DNA of 64,000 nucleotides. Origin: Micromussa lordhowensis. Lineage: Eukaryota > Cnidaria > Anthozoa > Scleractinia > Lobophylliidae. The notes under the pieces are model-generated. The model saw only the letters and a list, made by a program, of their open reading frames with translations. It made no database searches and was not told where the DNA came from. This document shows positions 34,691-47,100 of this stretch, piece by piece. Every line of letters begins with the position of its first letter. The stretch's first letter is position 1. A program made the translations under genes and the position numbers. The stretch lies in contig CAXHUQ010000947.1 of the NCBI GenBank assembly GCA_964020085.1, positions 87,001-151,000 of the forward strand. The letters are read 5' to 3'.

Positions 34691-37600
34691 TTGGCACTTT
34701 GAGGATATTCTAGTTAGGACATGATGGCATTCGCGCCAGGGTAGTTTTTCTGGCCTTCTTTTTACAGGAGTTTGACCTGCTCCCAACTTTGCAGAATTTC
34801 AGAAAACGCGCGCTGGGGGTCCCCTTGGCATATTTGACATAGCTCGGCTCCACGGGCACTTTTAGAGGCGCGGTTTGCAGCAAAATGTTGTGCTAGGTTG
34901 GCACTTCAAGGAAATTCTAGTTAGGACATGATGGCATTCGCGCCAGGGTGTTTTTTGTGGCCTTCTTTTTGCAGGAGTTTGACCTGCTCCCAACTTTGCA
35001 GAATTTCAGAAAACGCGCGCTGGGGGTCCCCTTGGCAAATTTCACATAGCTCGGCTCCACGGGCACTTTTAGAGGCGCGGTTTTCCGCAAAATGTTGTGC
35101 TAGGTTGGCACTTTAAGGAAATCCTAGTTAGGACATGATGGCATTCGCGCCAGGGTGTTTTTCCTGGCCTTCTTTTTGCAGGAGTTTGATTTGCTCCCAA
35201 CTTTGCAGAATTTCAGAAAACGCGCGCTGGGGGTCCCCTTGGGAAATTTGACATAGCTCGGCTCCACGGGCACTTTTAGAGGCGCGGTTTGCAGCAAAAT
35301 GTTGTGCTAGGTTGGCACTTGAAGGAAATCTTAGATAAAACATGATGGCATTCGCGCCAGGGTGTTTTTTTTTAACCTTCTTTTTGCAGGAGTTTGACCT
35401 GCTCCCAACTTTGCAGAATTTCAGAAAACGCGCGCTGGGGGTCCCCTTGGCAAATTTGACATAGCTCGGCTCCACGGGCACTTTTAGAGGCGCGGTTTGC
35501 AGCAAAATGTTGTGCTAGGTTGGCACTTCAAGGAAATTTTAGTTAGGACATGATGGCATTCGCGCCAGGGTGTTTTTTCTGGCCTTCTTTTTGCAGGAGT
35601 TTGACCTGCTCCCAACTTTGCAGAATTTCAGAAAACGCGCGCTGAAGGTCCCCTTGGCAAATTTGACATAGCTCGGCTCCACGGGCACTTTTAGAGGCGC
35701 GGTTTGCAGCAAAATGTTGTGCTAGGTTGGCACTTTAAGGAAATCCTAGTTAGGACATGATGGCGTTCGCGCCAGGGTGTTTTTTCTGGCCTTCTTTTTG
35801 CAGGAGTTTGACCTGCTCCCAACTTTGCAGAATTTCAGAAAACGCGCGCTGGGGGTCTTCTTGGCAAATTTGACATAGCTCGGCTCCACGGGCACTTTTA
35901 GAGGCGCGGTTTGCAGCAAAATGTTGTGCTAGGTTGGCACTTTAAGGAAATCCTAGTTAGGACATGATGGCATTCGCGCCAGGGTGTTTTTTCCGGCCTT
36001 CTTTTTGCAGGAGTTTGACCTGCTCCCAACTTTGCAGAATTTCAGAAAACGCGCGCTGGGGGTCCCCTTGGCAAATTTGACATACCTCGGCTCCACGGGC
36101 ACTTTTAGAGGCGCGGTTTGCAGCAAAATGTTGTGCTAGGTTTGCACTTTAAGGAAATCGTAGTTAGGACATGATGGCATTCGCGCCAGGGTGTTTTTTC
36201 TGGCCTTCTTTTTGCAGGAGTTTGACCTGCTCCCAACTTTGCAGAATTTCAGAAAACGCGCGCTGGGAGGTTCCCTTGGCAAATTTGACATAGCTCGGCT
36301 CCACGGGCACTTTTAGAGGCGCGGTTTGCAGCAAAATGCTGTGCTAGGTTGGCACTTCTAGGAAATCCTAGTTAGGACATGATGGCATTCCCGCCAGGGT
36401 TTTTTTTTCTGGCCTTCTTTTTGCAGGAGTTTGACCTGCTCCCAACTTTGCAGAATTTCAGAAAACGCGCGCTGGGGGTCCCCTTGGCAAATTTGACATA
36501 GCTCGGCTCCACGGGCACTTTTAGAGGCGCGGTTTGCAGCAAAATGTTGTGCAAGGTAGGCACTTCAAGGAAATTTTAGTTAGGACATGATGGCATTCGC
36601 GGCACGGTGTTTTTTCTGGCCTTCTTTTTGCAGGAGTTTGACCTGCTCCCAACTTTGCAGAAGTTCAGAAAACGCGCGCTGGGGGTCCCCTTGGCAAATT
36701 TGACATAGCTCGGCTCCACGGGCACTTTTAGAGGCGTGGTTTGCAGCAAAATGTTGTGCTAGGTTGGCACTTTAAGGAAATTTTAGTTAGGACATGATGG
36801 CATTCGCGCTAGGATGCTTGTTCTGGCCTTCTTTTTGCAGGAGTTTGACATGCTCCCAACTTTGCAGAATTTCAGAAAACGCGCGCTGGGGGTCCCCTTG
36901 GCAAATTTGACATAGCGCGGCTCCACGGGCAATTTTAGAGGCGCGGTTTGCACCAAAATGTTGTGCTAGGTTGGCACTTGAAGGAAATCCTAGTTAGGAC
37001 ATGATGGCATTCGCGCCAGGGTGTTTTTTCTGGCCTTTTTTTTGCAGAAGTTTGACCTCCTCCCAACTTTGCAGAATTTCAGAAAACGCGCGCTGGGGGT
37101 CCCCTTGGCAAATTTGACATAGCTCGGCTCCACGGGCACTTTTAGAGGCGCGGTTTGCAGCAAAATGTTCTGCTAGCTTAACACTTGAACGAAATCCTAG
37201 TTAGGACATGATGGCATTCGCGCCGAAGTGTTTTTTCTGGCCTTCTTTTTGCAGGAGTTTGACCTGCTCCCAACTTTGCAGAATTTCAGAAAACGCGCGC
37301 TGGGGGACCCCTTGGCAAATTTGACATAGCTCGGCTCCACGGGCACTTTTAGAGGCGCGGTTTGCAGCAAAATGTTGTGCTGGGTTAACACTTCAATGAA
37401 ATCCTAGTTAAGACATGATGGCATTCGCGCCAGGGTGTTTTTTCTGGCCTTCTTTTTGCAGGAGTTTGACATGCTCCCAACTTTGCAGAATTTCAGAAAA
37501 CGCGCGCTGGGGGTCCCCTTGGCAAATTTGACATAGCTCGGCTCCACGGGCACTTTTAGAGGCGCGGTTTGCAGCAAAATGTTGTGCTAGGTGGGCTCTT

Positions 37601-40600
37601 GAAGGAAATTCTAGTTAGGACATGATGGCATTCGCGCCAGGGTGTTTTTTCTGGCCTTCTTTTTGCAGGAGTTTGACCTGCTCCCAACTTTGCAGAATTT
37701 CAGAAAACGCGCGCTGGGGGTCCCCTTGGCAAATTTGACATAGCTCGGCTCCACGGGCACTTTTAGAGGCGCGGTTTGCAGCAAAATGTTGTGCTAGGTT
37801 GGCACTTTAAGAAAATTTTAGTTAGGAGATGATGGCATTCGCGCCAGGGTGTTTTTTCTGGCCTTCTTTTTGCAGGAGTTTGACCTGCTCCCAACTTTGC
37901 AGAATTTCAGAAAACGCCCGCTGGGGGTCCCCTTGGCAAATTTGACATAGCTCGGCTCCAGGAGCACTTTTAGAGGCGCGGTTTGCAGCAAAATGTTGTG
38001 CTAGGTTGGCACTTTAAGGAAATTCTAGTTAGGACATGATGGCATACGCGCCAGGGTAGTTTTTCTGGCCTTCTTTTTACAGGAGTTTGACCTGCTCCCA
38101 ACTTTGCAGAATTTCAGAAAACGCGGGCTGGGGGTCCCCTTGGCAAATTTGACATAGCTCGGCTCCACGGGCACTTTTAGAGGCGCGGTTTGCAGCAAAA
38201 TGTTGTGCTAGGTTGGCACTTCAAGAAAATTTTAGTTAACACATGATGGCATTCGCGCCAGGGTGTTTTTTCTGGCCTTCTTTTTGCAGGAGTTTGACCT
38301 GCTCCCAACTTTGCAGAATTTCAGAAAACGCGCGCTGGGGGTCCCCTTGGCAAATTTGACATAGCTCGGCTCCACGGGCACTTTTAGAGGCGCGGTTTGC
38401 AGCACAATGTTGTGCTAGGTGGGCTCTTCAAGGAAATTCTAGTTAGGACATGATAGCATTCGCGCCAGGGTGTTTTTTCTGGCCTTCTTTTTGCAGGAGT
38501 TTGACCTGCTCCCAACTTTGCAGAATTTCAGAAAACGCGCGCTGGGGGTCCTCTTGGCAAATTTGACATAGCTCGGCTCCACGGGCACTTTTAGAGGCGC
38601 GGTTTGCAGCAAAATGTTGTGCTAGGTGGGCACTTCAAGGAAGTTCTAGTTAGGACATGATGGCATTCGCGCCAGGGTGTTTTTTCTGGCCTTCTTTTTG
38701 CAGGAGTTTGACCTGCTCCCAACTTTGCAGATTTTCAGAAAACGCGCGCTGGGGGTCCCCTTGGCAAATTTCACATAGCTCGGCTCCACGGGCACTTTTA
38801 GAGGCGCGGTTTGCAGCAAAATGTTGTGCTAGGTTGGCACTTCAAGGAAATCCAAGTTAGGACATGATGGCATTCGCGCGAGGGTGTTTTTCCTGGCCTT
38901 CTTTTTGCAGGAGTTTGATTTGCTCCCAACTTTGCAGAATTTCAGAAAACGCGCGCTGGGGGTCCCCTTGGAAAATTTGACATAGCTCGGCTCCACGGGC
39001 ACTTTTAGAGGCGCGGTTTGCAGCAAAATGTTGTGCTAGGTTGGCACTTGAAGGAAATCCTAGTTAGGACATGATGGCATTCGCGCCAGGGTGTTTTTTC
39101 TGGCCTTCTTTTTGCAGGAGTTTGATTTGCTCCCAACTTTGCAGAATTTCAGAAAACGCGCGCTGGGGGTCCTCTTGGCAAATTTGCATAGCTCGGCTCC
39201 ACGGGCACTTTTAGAGGCGCGGTTTGCAGCAAAATGTTGTGCTAGGTTGGCACTTCAAGGAAATTTTAGTTAGGCCATGATGGCGTTCGCGCCAGGGTGT
39301 TTTTTTTTAACCTTCTTTTTGCAGGAGTTTGACCTGCTCCCAACTTTGCAGAATTTCAGAAAACGCGCGCTGGGGGTCTCCTTGGCAAATTTGACATAGC
39401 TCGGCTCCACGGGCACTTTTAGAGGCGCGCTTTGCAGCAAAATGTTGTGCTAGGTTGGCACTTTAAGGAAATCCTAGTTACGATAAGATGGCATTCGCGC
39501 CAGGGTGTTTTTTCTGGCCTTCTTTTTGCAGGAGTTTGACCTGCTCCCAACTTTGCAGAATTTCAGAAAACGCGCGCTGGGGGTCCCCTTGGCAAATTTG
39601 ACATAGCTCGGCTCCACGGGCACTTTTAGAGGCGCGGTTTGCAGCAAAATGTTGTGCTAGGTTGGCTCTTTAAGGAAATTTTAGTTAGGACATGATGGCA
39701 TTCGCGCCAGGGTGTTTTTTCTGGCCTTCTTGTTGTAGGAGTTTGACCTGCTCCCAACTTTGCAGAATTTCAGAAAACGCGCGCTGGGGGTCTCCTTGGC
39801 AAATTTGACATAGCTCGGCTCCACGGGCACTTTTAGAGGCGCGGTTTGCAGCAAAATGTTGTGCTAGGTTGGCACTTCAAGGAAATTCTAGTTAGGACAT
39901 GATGGCATTCGCGCCAGGGTGTTTTTTCTGGCCTTCTTTTTGCAGGAGTTTGACCTGCTCCCAACTTTGCAGAATTTCAGAAAACGCGCGCTGGGGGTCC
40001 CCTTGGCAAATTTGACATAGCTCGGCTCCACGGGCACTTTTAGAGGCGCAGTTTGCAGCAAAATGTTGTGCTAGGTTGGCACTTGAAGGAAATATTAGTT
40101 AGGACATGATGGCATTCGCGCCAGGGTGTTTTTTCTGGCCTTCTTTTTGCAATAGTTTGACCTGCTCCCAACTTTGCAGAATTTCAGAAAACGCGCGCTG
40201 GGGGTCCCCTTGGCAAATTTGACATAGCTCGGCTCCACGGGCACTTTTAGAGGCGCGGTTTGCAGCAAAATGTTGTGCTAGGTTAGCTCTTTAAGGACAT
40301 TTTAGTTAGGACATGATGGCATTCGCGCCAGGGTGTTTTTTCTGGCCTTCTTTTTGTAGGAGTTTGACCTGCTCCCAACTTTGCAGAATTTCAGAAAACG
40401 CGCGCTGGGGGTCCCCTTGGCAAATTTGACATAGCTCGGCTCCACGGCACTTTTAGAGGCGCGGTTTGCAGCAAAATGTTGTGCTAGGTTGGCACTTCAA
40501 GGAAATTCTAGTTAGGACATGATGGCATTCGCGCCAGGGTGTTTTTTCTGGCCTTCTTTTTGCAGGAGTTTGACCTGCTCCCAACTTTGCAGAATTTCAG

Positions 40601-41310
40601 AAAACGCGCGCTGCGGGTCCCCTTGGCAAATTTGACATAGCTCGGCTCCACGGCACTTTTAGAGGCGCGGTTTGCAGCAAAATGTTGTGCTAGGTTGGCA
40701 CTTCAAGGAAATTCTAGTTAGGACATGATGGCATTCGCGCCAGGGTGTTTTTTCTGGCCTTCTTTTTGCAGGAGTTTGACCTGCTCCCAACTTTGCAGAA
40801 TTTCAGAAAACGCGCGCTGGGGGTCCCCTTGGCAAATTTGACATAGCTCGGCTCCACGGGCACTTTTAGAGGCACGGTTTGCAGCAAAATGTTGTGCTAG
40901 GTTGGCACTTCAAGGAAATCTTAGTTAGGACATGATGGCATTCGCGCCAGGGTGTTTTTTCTGGCCTTCTTTTTGCAGGAGTTTGACCTGCTCCCAACTT
41001 TGCAGAATTTCAGAAAACGCGCGCTGGGGGTCCCCTTGGCAAATTTGACATAGCTCGGCTCCACGGCCACTTTTAGAGGCGCGGTTTGCAGCAAAATGTT
41101 GTGCTAGGTTGGCACTTCAAGGAAATTCTAGTTAGGAGATGATGGCATTCGCGCCAGGGTGTTTTTTCTAGCCTTCTTTTTGCAGGAGTTTGACCTGCTC
41201 CCAACTTTGCAGAATTTCAGAAAACGCCCGCTGGGGGTCCCCTTGGCAAATTTGACATAGCTCGGCTCCAGGGGCACTTTTAGAGGCGCGGTTTGCAGCA
41301 AAATGTTGTG
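34691..41310. repeat. Long ordered block, instance II (V1-V8, T1-T4, U1-U7, T5-T11, T14-T18)
   Basis: Starts with V1 (gaggatattc, gggtagttt, tttacagg), V2 (tttcacatagc, gttttccgcaaaatg), V3 (tttttcctgg, gatttgctcc), V4 (gataaaacatg, T-run then aacc), V5 (gctgaaggtcc), V6 (gtcttcttgg), V7 (catacctcgg) and V8 (gggaggttccc). T1 (36390) to T4 follow, then a U group (gcttaacacttg with gccgaagtg at 37180; gggctcttg; gagatgatgg; catacgcgcc; taacacatg; gatagc), then T5-T11 (38657 onward). T12 and T13 are missing, and T14-T18 follow. The two-monomer-phase frame near 35128-35505 is a repeat by-product and not a gene. Confidence 0.78.
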
Positions 41311-44300
41311 CTAGGTTGGCACTTGAAGGATATTCTAGTTAGGACATGATGGCATTCGCGCCAGGGTAGTTTTTCTGGCCTTCTTTTTACAGGAGTTTGA
41401 CCTGCTCCCAACTTTGCAGAATTTCAGAAAACGCGCGCTGGGGGTCCCCTTGGCAAATTTGACATAGCTCGGCTCCACGGGCACTTTTAGAGGCGCGGTT
41501 TGCAGCAAAATGTTGTGCTAGGTTGGCACTTCAAGGAAATTCTAGTTAAAACATGATGGCATTCGCGCCAGGGTGTTTTTTGTGGCCTTCTTTTTGCAGG
41601 AGTTTGACCTGCTCCCAACTTTGCAGAATTTCAGAAAACGCGCGCTGGGGGGATCCCTCTGCAAATTTGACATAGCTCGGCTCCACGGGCACTTTTAGAG
41701 GCGCGGTTTGCAGCAAAATGTTGTGCTAGGTTGGCACTTCTAGAAAATCCTAGTTAGGACATGATGGCATTCCCGCCAGGGTTTTTTTTTCTGGCCTTCT
41801 TTTTGCAGGAGTTTGACCTGCTCCCAACTTTGCAGAATTTCAGAAAACGCGCGCTGGGGGTCCCCTTGGCAAATTTGACATAGCTCGGCTCCACGGGCAC
41901 TTTTAGAGGCGCGGTTTGCAGCAAAATGTTGTGCAAGGTAGGCACTTCAAGGAAATTTTAGTTAGGACATGATGGCATTCGCGGCACGGTGTTTTTTCTG
42001 GCCTTCTTTTTGCAGGAGTTTGACCTGCTCCCAACTTTGCAGAAGTTCAGAAAACGCGCGCTGGGGGTCCCCTTGGCAAATTTGACATAGCTCGGCTCCA
42101 CGGGCACTTTTAGAGGCGTGGTTTGCAGCAAAATGTTGTGCTAGGTTGGCACTTTAAGGAAATTTTAGTTAGGACATGATGGCATTCGCGCTAGGGTGCT
42201 TGTTCTGGCCTTCTTTTTGCAGGAGTTTGACCTGCTCCCAACTTTGCAGATTTTCAGAAAACGCGCGCTGGGGGTCCCCTTGGCAAATTTCACATAGCTC
42301 GGCTCCACGGGCACTTTTAGAGGCGCGGTTTGCAGCAAAATGTTGTGCTAGGTTGGCACTTCAAGGAAATCCTAGTTAGGACATGATGGCATTCGCGCCA
42401 GGGTGTTTTTCCTGGCCTTCTTTTTGCAGGAGTTTGATTTGCTCCCAACTTTGCAGAATTTCAGAAAACGCGCGCTGGGGGTCCCCTTGGAAAATTTGAC
42501 ATAGCTCGGCTCCACGGGCACTTTTAGAGGCGCGGTTTGCAGCAAAATGTTGTGCTAGGTTGGCACTTGAAGGAAATTCTAGTTAAGACATGATGGCATT
42601 CGCGCCAGGGTGTTTTTTCTGGCCTTCTTTTTGCAGGAGTTTGATTTGCTCCCAACTTTGCAGAATTTCAGAAAACGCGCGCTGGGGGTCCCCTTGGCAA
42701 ATTTGCATAGCTCGGCTCCACGGGCACTTTTAGAGGTGCGGTTTGCAGCAAAATGTTGTGCTAGGTTGGCACTTCAAGGAAATCCTAGTTAGGCCATGAT
42801 GGCATTCGCGCCAGGGTGTTTTTTTTTAACCTTCTTTTTGCAGGAGTTTGACCTGCTCCCAACTTTGCAGAATTTCAGAAAACGCGCGCTGGGGGTCCCC
42901 TTGGTAAATTTGACATAGCTCGGCTCCACGGGCACTTTTAGAGGCGCGGTTTGCAGCAAAATGTTGTGCTAGGTTGGCTCTTTAAGGAAATTTTAGTTAA
43001 GACATGATGGCATTCGCGCCGGGGTGTTTTTTCTGGCCTTCTTTTTGTAGGAGTTTGACCTGCTCCCAACTTTGCAGAATTTCAGAAAACGCGCGCTGGG
43101 GGTCCCCTTGGCAAATTTGACATAGCTCGGCTCCACGGCACTTTTAGAGGCGCGGTTTGCAGCAAAATGTTGTGCTAGGTTGGCACTTCAAGGAAATTCT
43201 AGTTAGGACATGATGGCATTCGCGCCAGGGTGTTTTTTCTGGCCTTCTTTTTGCAGGAGTTTGACCTGCTCCCAACTTTGCAGAATTTCAGAAAACGCGC
43301 GCTGGGGGTCCCCTTGGCAAATTTGACATAGCTCGGCTCCACGGGCACTTTTAGAGGCGCGGTTTGCAGCAAAATGTTGTGCTAGGTTGGCACTTGAAGG
43401 AAATGTTAGATAGGACATGATGGCATTCGCGCGAGGGTGATTTTTCTGGCCTTCTTTTTTCAGGAGTTTGACCTGCTTTCAACTTTGCAGAATTTCAGAA
43501 AACGCGCGCTGGGGGTCTCCTTGGCAAATTTGACATAGCTCGGCTCCACGGGCACTTTTAGAGGCGCGGTTTGCAGCAAAATGTTGTGCTAGGTTGGCAC
43601 TTTAAGGAAATCCTAGTTAGGACATGATGGCATTCGCGCCAGGGTGTTTTTTCTGGCCTTCTTTTTGCAGGAGTTTGACCTGCTCCCAACTTTGCAGAAT
43701 TTCAGAAAACGCGCGCTGGGGGTCCCCTTGGCAAATTTGACATAGCTCGGCTCCACGGGCACTTTTAGAGGCGCGGTTTGCAGCAAAATGTTGTGCTAGG
43801 TTGGCACTTGAAGGAAATATTAGTTAGGACATGATGGCATTCGCGCCAGGGTGTTTTTTCTGGCCTTCTTTTTGCAGGAGTTTGACCTGCTCCCAACTTT
43901 GCAGAATTTCAGAAAACGCGCGCTGGGGGTCCCCTTGGCAAATTTGACATAGCTCGGCTCCACGGGCACTTTTAGAGGCGCGGTTTGCAGCAAAATGTTG
44001 TGCTAGGTTAGGTCTTTAAGGAAACTTTAGTTAGGACATGATGGCATTCGCGCCAGGGTGTTTTTTCTGGCCTTCTTTTTGTAGGAGTTTGACCTGCTCC
44101 CAACTTTGCAGAATTTCAGAAAACGCGCGCTGGGGGTCCCCTTGGCAAATTTGACATAGCTCGGCTCCACGGCACTTTTAGAGGCGCGGTTTGCAGCAAA
44201 ATGTTGTGCTAGGTTGGCACTTCAAGGAAATTCTAGTTAGGACATGATGGCATTCGCGCCAGGGTGTTTTTTTCTGGCCTTCTTTTTGCAGGAGTTTGAC

Positions 44301-47100
44301 CTGCTCCCAACTTTGCAGAATTTCAGAAAACGCGCGCTGGGGGTCCCCTTGGCAAATTTGACATAGCTCGGCTCCACGGCACTTTTAGAGGCGCGGTTTG
44401 CAGCAAAATGTTGTGCTAGGTTGGCACTTCAAGGAAATTCTAGTTAGGACATGATGGCATTCGCGCCAGGGTGTTTTTTCTGGCCTTCTTTTTGCAGGAG
44501 TTTGACCTGCTCCCAACTTTGCAGAATTTCAGAAAACGCGCGCTGGGGGTCCCCTTGGCAAATTTGACATAGCTCGGCTCCACGGGCACTTTTAGAGGCA
44601 CGGTTTGCAGCAAAATGTTGTGCTAGGTTGGCACTTCAAGGAAATCTTAGTTAAGACATGATGGCATTCGCGCCAGGGTGTTTTTTCTGGCCTTCTTTTT
44701 GCAGGAGTTTGACCTGCTCCCAACTTTGCAGAATTTCAGAAAACGCGCGCTGGGGGTCCCCTTGGCAAATTTGACATAGCTCGGCTCCACGGGCACTTTT
44801 AGAGGCGCGGTTTGCAGCAAAATGTTGTGCTAGGTTGGCACTTGAAGGAAATCTTAGTTAGGACATGATGGCATTCGCGCCAGGGTGTTTTTTCTGGCCT
44901 TCTTTTTGCAGGAGTTTGACATGCTCCCAACTTTGCAGAATTTCAGAAAACGCGCGCTGGGGGTCCCCTTGGCAAATTTGACATAGCTCGGCTCCACGGG
45001 CACTTTTAGAGGCGCGGTTTGCAGCAAAATGTTGTGCTAGATTAGCTCTTTAAGGAAATTTTAGTTAGGACATGATGGCATTCGCGCCAGGGTGTTTTTT
45101 CTGGCCTTCTTTTTGTAGGAGTTTGACCTGCTCCCAACTTTGCAGAATTTCAGAAAACGCGCGCTGGGGGTCCCCTTGGCAAATTTGACATAGCTCGGCT
45201 CCACGGCACTTTTAGAGGCGCGGTTTGCAGCAAAATGTTGTGCTAGGTTGGCACTTCAAGGAAATTCTAGTTAGGACATGATGGCATTCGCGCCAGGGTG
45301 TTTTTTCTGGCCTTCTTTTTGCAGGAGTTTGACCTGCTCCCAACTTTGCAGAATTTCAGAAAACGCGCGCTGGGGGTCCCCTTGGCAAATTTGACATAGC
45401 TCGGCTCCACGGGCACTTTTAGAGGCGCGGTTTGCAGCAAAATGTTGTGCTAGGTTGGCACTTGAAGGAAATCTTAGATAGGACATGATGGCATTCGCGC
45501 CAGGGTGTTTTTTCTGGCCTTCTTTTTTCAGGAGTTTGACCTGCTTTCAACTTTGCAGAATTTCAGAAAACGCGCGCTGGGGGTCTCCTTGGCAAATTTG
45601 ACATAGCTCGGCTCCACGGGCACTTTTAGAGGTGCGGTTTGCAGCAAAATGTTGTGCTAGGTTGGCACTTTAAGGAAATCCTAGTTAGGACATGATGGCA
45701 TTCGCGCCAGGGTGTTTTTTCTGGCCTTCTTTTTGCAGGAGTTTGACCTGCTCCCAACTTTGCAGAATTTCAGAAAACGCGCGCTGGGGGTCCCCTTGGC
45801 AAATTTGACATAGCTCGGCTCCACGGGCACTTTTAGAGGCGCGGTTTGCAGCAAAATGTTGTGCTAGGTTGGCACTTGAAGGAAATATTAGTTAGGACAT
45901 GATGGCATTCGCGCCAGGGTGTTTTTTCTGGCCTTCTTTTTGCAGGAGTTTGACCTGCTCCCAACTTTGCAGAATTTCAGAAAACGCGCGCTGGGGGTCC
46001 CCTTGGCAAATTTGACATAGCTCGGCTCCACGGGCACTTTTAGAGGCACGGTTTGCAGCAAAATGTTGTGCTAGGTTAGCTCTTTAAGGAAATTTTAGTT
46101 AGGACATGATGGCATTCGCGCCAGGGTGTTTTTTCTGGCCTTCTTTTTGTAGGAGTTTGACCTGCTCCCAACTTTGCAGAATTTCAGAAAACGCGCGCTG
46201 GGGGTCCCCTTGGCAAATTTGACATAGCTCGGCTCCACGGCACTTTTAGAGGCGCGGTTTGCAGCAAAATGTTGTGCTAGGTTGGCACTTCAAGGAAATT
46301 CTAGTTAGGACATGATGGCATTCGCGCCAGGGTGTTTTTTCTGGCCTTCTTTTTGCAGGAGTTTGACCTGCTCCCAACTTTGCAGAATTTCAGAAAACGC
46401 GCGCTGGGGGTCCCCTTGGCAAATTTGACATAGCTCGGCTCCACGGCACTTTTAGAGGCGCGGTTTGCAGCAAAATGTTGTGCTAGGTTGGCACTTCAAG
46501 GAAATTCTAGTTAGGACATGATGGCATTCGCGCCAGGGTGTTTTTTCTGGCCTTCTTTTTGCAGGAGTTTGACCTGCTCCCAACTTTGCAGAATTTCAGA
46601 AAACGCGCGCTGGGGGTCCCCTTGGCAAATTTGACATAGCTCGGCTCCACGGGCACTTTTAGAGGCACGGTTTGCAGCAAAATGTTGTGCTAGGTTGGCA
46701 CTTCAAGGAAATGTTAGTTAGGACATGATGGCATTCGCGCCAGGGTGTTTTTTCTGGCCTTCTTTTTGCAGGAGTTTGACCTGCTCCCAACTTTGCAGAA
46801 TTTCAGAAAACGCGCGCTGGGGGTCCCGTTGGCAAATTTGACATAGCTCGGCTCCACGGGCACTTATAGAGACGCGGTTTGCAGCAAAATGTTGTGCTAG
46901 GTTGGCACTTCAAGAAAATGTTAGTTAGGACATGATGGCATTCGCGCTAGGGTGTTTGTTCTGGCCTTCTTTTTGCAGGAGTTTGACATGCTCCCAACTT
47001 TGCAGAATTTCAGAAAACGCGCGCTGGGGGTCCCCTTGGCAAATTTGACATAGCGCGGCTCCACGGGCAATTTTAGAGGCGCGGTTTGCAGCAAAATGTT
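41311..47100. repeat. Long ordered block, instance III (V1, T1-T21, T12-T17)
   Basis: V1 (41322) is followed by a chimeric V2/V8 unit (ttttttgtgg then ggggggatccc, 41580-41655), T1 and T2. A chimeric unit follows: T3-like on the left (gctagggtgcttg, 42189) and T5-like on the right (cagattttcag, tttcacatagc). T6, T7, T8, T10 and T11 come next, then a complete T12-T21 10-mer (T12 markers at 43454 and 45522), then T12-T17 and units with cccgttgg (46826) and gcgcggctcc (47052). The order matches instance I at an offset of 14693 bp at T1, 14280 bp at T5 and 14073 bp at T11, the steps being two monomers and one monomer. Confidence 0.8.

Noticed and set aside
35128..35505. 125-codon - strand frame, the longest in the window
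   Set aside because: It is two monomers read through because the gataaaacatg variant lacks the usual stop; its two halves are the repeat peptide in different frames of the same monomer family.
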